Source: Neobacillus sp. FSL H8-0543
GTDB lineage: Bacteria > Bacillota > Bacilli > Bacillales > Cytobacillaceae
Assembly (NCBI RefSeq): GCF_038592905.1
Contig: NZ_CP151943.1
Coordinates: 3,422,501 to 3,486,500 of the forward strand
Reading direction: 5' to 3'
DNA length: 64,000 bases
Every line of letters starts with the position of its first letter. Position 1 is the stretch's first letter. The translations under genes were made by a program, and so were the position numbers. Below the pieces are notes generated by a model. It was given only the letters and a program-made list of their open reading frames with translations. It did no database searches and was not told the DNA's origin. Shown here piece by piece: positions 62,035 to 64,000 of the stretch.

Positions 62035-63101
62035 CTTGCGGTGGATAGAAATTTATTCAGTTCTTTGTTTAAGGATATTTCTCCTCCAGCTTGAAGCCAG
62101 TTTTCTAGAATCTCTAAATAGTGAATTTGGCTATTTTTTAAATAACTATAAATGATTTGTGCCTCATCGATTTCATCTCTTCCCACTTCATTGAGTCTAG
62201 ACGGTTCTGCAATATTAAAATGAAGGCAAATGTTTTTGCTTAGCTGTTCCATGGGTTTCTCATCCATTTTGAATATTTGACTAAATAGGATGGTTTTCCC
62301 CTTTATTAGGAAGAGTTTCCAAGTCGAGTCTGGCAAGCTCTCAATGACCACGATATTTTTATTTTCTTCGGTGAATTCAATGATTTTTTCTTTATTTAAT
62401 AGAAAGTTTATGGAGTCAATAGAATCTCGATACTTTGAAGCTGCTTCATAATCGAATTTATCGGCATAAGCAATCATCCTTTGCTCCATTTCTTCAAGTA
62501 TACTTGTATCCCTGCCAGTAAGTAATTCAATAATTTTATCAATAATTTGATTATACTGGTTAAGTGCCGCTCCACCCAAGCACATCCCGATACATAGCCC
62601 CAGAGAATGGTTTAAACAAGCTGTACTTTTTTTCGATGGGTTGCTACAGAGTATTTTATAGGCTTCTTTTATGCCGAAAATCGCTTTTTCTACCGTATGC
62701 TTGCTTGTATAGGGGCCGAAATAGAGATTGCCATCCTTCTCTTTAGGGTGATTGGTTATTTCAATCTTACGAGGATGATCATCCATATGTATCACGAGAT
62801 AGGTATAGGCTAAAGGGCTCTTCATCCTTTTATTATAGAAAGGCTTTAACTCTTTAATGAGTTTACATTCAAGTATAAAGGCTTCAAATTCTGTATCTGT
62901 CAGAAGGTATTCAAAATCCTTTATGTTTGCTTTCAATTTATTTATCTTTTGCGAGTGAGCTATTGAGTTTTGAAAGTAAGTTCGCACTCTGTTTTTAAGA
63001 TTCTTCGCTTTCCCTACATAAATGATGCTGCCATTTGCATCTTTCATAAGATACACTCCAGGGGATGTTGGAAGGTCTTTAACTTTAATTTTTAAAGAAA
63101 T
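62013..63101 (-). CDS. Short UvrC-like GIY-YIG nuclease
   Basis: A protein of about 362 residues similar to the N-terminal half of UvrC: GIY-YIG domain (about 6-90; SPGVYLMKDANGSIIYVGKA), a cysteine patch (CSNPSKKSTACLNHSLGLCI) and a UvrB-binding-like helix pair (EEMEQRMIAYADKFDYEAAS). It lacks the C-terminal RNase-H-type endonuclease and HhH domains of a full UvrC of about 590 residues, so it is closer in concept to Cho. A GGGGGG site lies six bases before an ATT codon at 63101, which may be the start; the frame also opens at a TTG (63128) without a site. Confidence 0.78.
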   Translation of the reverse strand: MSLKIKVKDLPTSPGVYLMKDANGSIIYVGKAKNLKNRVRTYFQNSIAHSQKINKLKANIKDFEYLLTDTEFEAFILECKLIKELKPFYNKRMKSPLAYTYLVIHMDDHPRKIEITNHPKEKDGNLYFGPYTSKHTVEKAIFGIKEAYKILCSNPSKKSTACLNHSLGLCIGMCLGGAALNQYNQIIDKIIELLTGRDTSILEEMEQRMIAYADKFDYEAASKYRDSIDSINFLLNKEKIIEFTEENKNIVVIESLPDSTWKLFLIKGKTILFSQIFKMDEKPMEQLSKNICLHFNIAEPSRLNEVGRDEIDEAQIIYSYLKNSQIHYLEILENWLQAGGEISLNKELNKFLSTASKSPWLH

Positions 63102-63206
63102 AAAAATCCCCCCTTTACTAGACTTCAATTAATTTTATCATATCTGAGTAATTGTGGTAAAATTCAGAGAGATTATCAATTTCTAGGGAAAAAATGAGGT
63201 TAAAAT

Positions 63207-64000
63207 ATGTTTAAACGGTATATGAACTTTCAAAAAAATAATGGTATTTCTCCTTATATTTGGACGATCCTTTGTATCCTGCCATTTTATTTTATTTTCC
63301 AATCATCTTCACCGATTAAAATATTCGTTGGAGTAATTCTTACGGTCTTATTTCTGATATTCTTCCGAATTGCCTTGAGTGTCAAAGGATGGCCTGTTTA
63401 CCTATGGACCTTCATTCTAATTGGAATCTCCATTACATCAACAAGCCTTTTCAGCTACGTTTATTTTGCTTTTTTCCTAGCTTATTTTATCGGTAATATC
63501 AAAGAACGTGTGACCTTTTTAACCCTTTATTTTATCCATTTGATTAGCACCTCTGCATCGATAAATTTTAGTATTGTGCAGCAGGATGAATTATTCTTAA
63601 AACAATTGCCATTTGTTGTAATTACATGGATTGGTGTCATTCTACTTCCATTCAATATTCGAAATAAAAAAGAGATGGGACAACTTGAAGAAAAACTAGA
63701 GGATGCAAATAAGCGAATATCAGAGTTGATTAAACTGGAGGAGCGGCAGCGGATTGCCCGTGATCTTCACGATACATTGGGACAAAAACTATCACTTATT
63801 GGTTTGAAAAGTGATTTAGCTCGGAAATTAATTACAAAAGACCCAGATCAGGCACGCAGTGAGTTAAAGGATGTTCAACAGACAGCAAGAACTGCGTTGA
63901 GTGAAGTTAGAAAAATGGTTTCGTCTATGCGTGGGATACGCTTGAAGGATGAATTGGTACAGGTTAAAAAAATGCTCAAAGCTGCGCAAATAACCTTCGA
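63207..64000 (+). CDS. DesK-type sensor histidine kinase, N-terminal part
   Basis: The gene runs off the right edge after about 264 residues. There are about five membrane helices (residues 15-150), a coiled linker, and the HisKA_3 dimerisation motif ERQRIARDLHDTLGQKLSLI with phospho-His near residue 188. This matches the DesK/NarL-class kinases; DesK senses membrane fluidity and controls the lipid desaturase des through DesR. GAGGT precedes the ATG at 63207. The catalytic domain and any response regulator lie beyond the window. Confidence 0.88.
   Translation, partial: MFKRYMNFQKNNGISPYIWTILCILPFYFIFQSSSPIKIFVGVILTVLFLIFFRIALSVKGWPVYLWTFILIGISITSTSLFSYVYFAFFLAYFIGNIKERVTFLTLYFIHLISTSASINFSIVQQDELFLKQLPFVVITWIGVILLPFNIRNKKEMGQLEEKLEDANKRISELIKLEERQRIARDLHDTLGQKLSLIGLKSDLARKLITKDPDQARSELKDVQQTARTALSEVRKMVSSMRGIRLKDELVQVKKMLKAAQITF

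Noticed and set aside
1..64000. Prophage, transposon or integrative element
   Set aside because: No integrase, transposase, phage structural or conjugation genes are visible, including around the GC-rich island.

Overview
The window looks like chromosome of a low-GC Firmicute in the Bacillaceae, close to Bacillus or Neobacillus. The support is AT-rich DNA, strong Shine-Dalgarno sites of the GGAGG type, GTG and TTG starts, and many orthologues of Bacillus subtilis genes in familiar order (a yfkK, yfkH, yfkD, pdaA, yfjO-like block). Other typical genes are sinR, a SinI-like protein, the general stress protein ydaG, fbpB and lytST. No rRNA, tRNA, CRISPR array, intact transposase or prophage is visible.

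Layout. 0-6.4 kb: start of an M29 aminopeptidase, a drug-type MFS pump, a first block of 114-bp repeats, topoisomerase III and an orphan histidase. 6.4-9.4 kb: microproteins, then a cyclic-di-GMP (GEMM-I) riboswitch in front of a SinI-like antirepressor gene that converges on sinR. After these come a methionine aminopeptidase and a GC-rich palindromic repeat. 9.4-18.5 kb: YfkK, YtxH and YihY proteins, a P1B-4 metal ATPase with a Fur/PerR-like box, YczE-like, YfkD, an SE1561-like protein and class I fumarase. 18.5-19.8 kb: the main 114-bp repeat array, with four TGTAG boxes per unit phased at exactly 21 bp. 19.9-23.2 kb: NERD protein, PdaA and an RNA uracil methyltransferase.

23.3-27.7 kb is a GC-rich island of actinobacterial appearance: a GH3 glycosidase and a beta-helix lipoprotein. 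The GH3 gene carries an AT-rich Bacillus-like signal peptide and is preceded by four tandem copies of its own translation start region, each encoding a 7-9 residue mini-peptide. 28-33.2 kb: a Sco lipoprotein, an ankyrin-like membrane protein and a four-gene set (YheO/DauR-like regulator, RidA, threonine-synthase-like enzyme, D-threonine-aldolase-like enzyme) that suggests hydroxy- or D-amino-acid catabolism. 33.4-36 kb holds decayed genes beside ydaG, a DUF1456 gene and fbpB. 36.3-39.8 kb: CynX-type transporter, pirin, HxlR regulator and FMN reductase. 40.2-47.9 kb: a fused OppB-OppC permease, SgrR-type regulator, MFS pump, kinase-like protein, DUF1835 protein and ketopantoate-reductase-like protein.

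48.2-53 kb is a ba3-type cytochrome c oxidase locus (subunits IIa, II, I) behind an FNR/CRP-type promoter, followed by Sco, a membrane protein and heme O synthase. 53.2-57.7 kb is a LytS-LytT two-component system with a CstA transporter, resembling the pyruvate-sensing BtsSR-BtsT system; direct repeats at 21-bp spacing precede cstA. 57.7-64 kb: a CC/Se-motif protein, POT peptide transporter, LemA, a TPM-domain protein, a methyltransferase, a short UvrC-like protein and the start of a DesK-type kinase.

The strongest leads are the c-di-GMP riboswitch on sinI, the 21-bp-phased repeat arrays, and the chimeric GH3 gene with its ladder of mini-cistrons.
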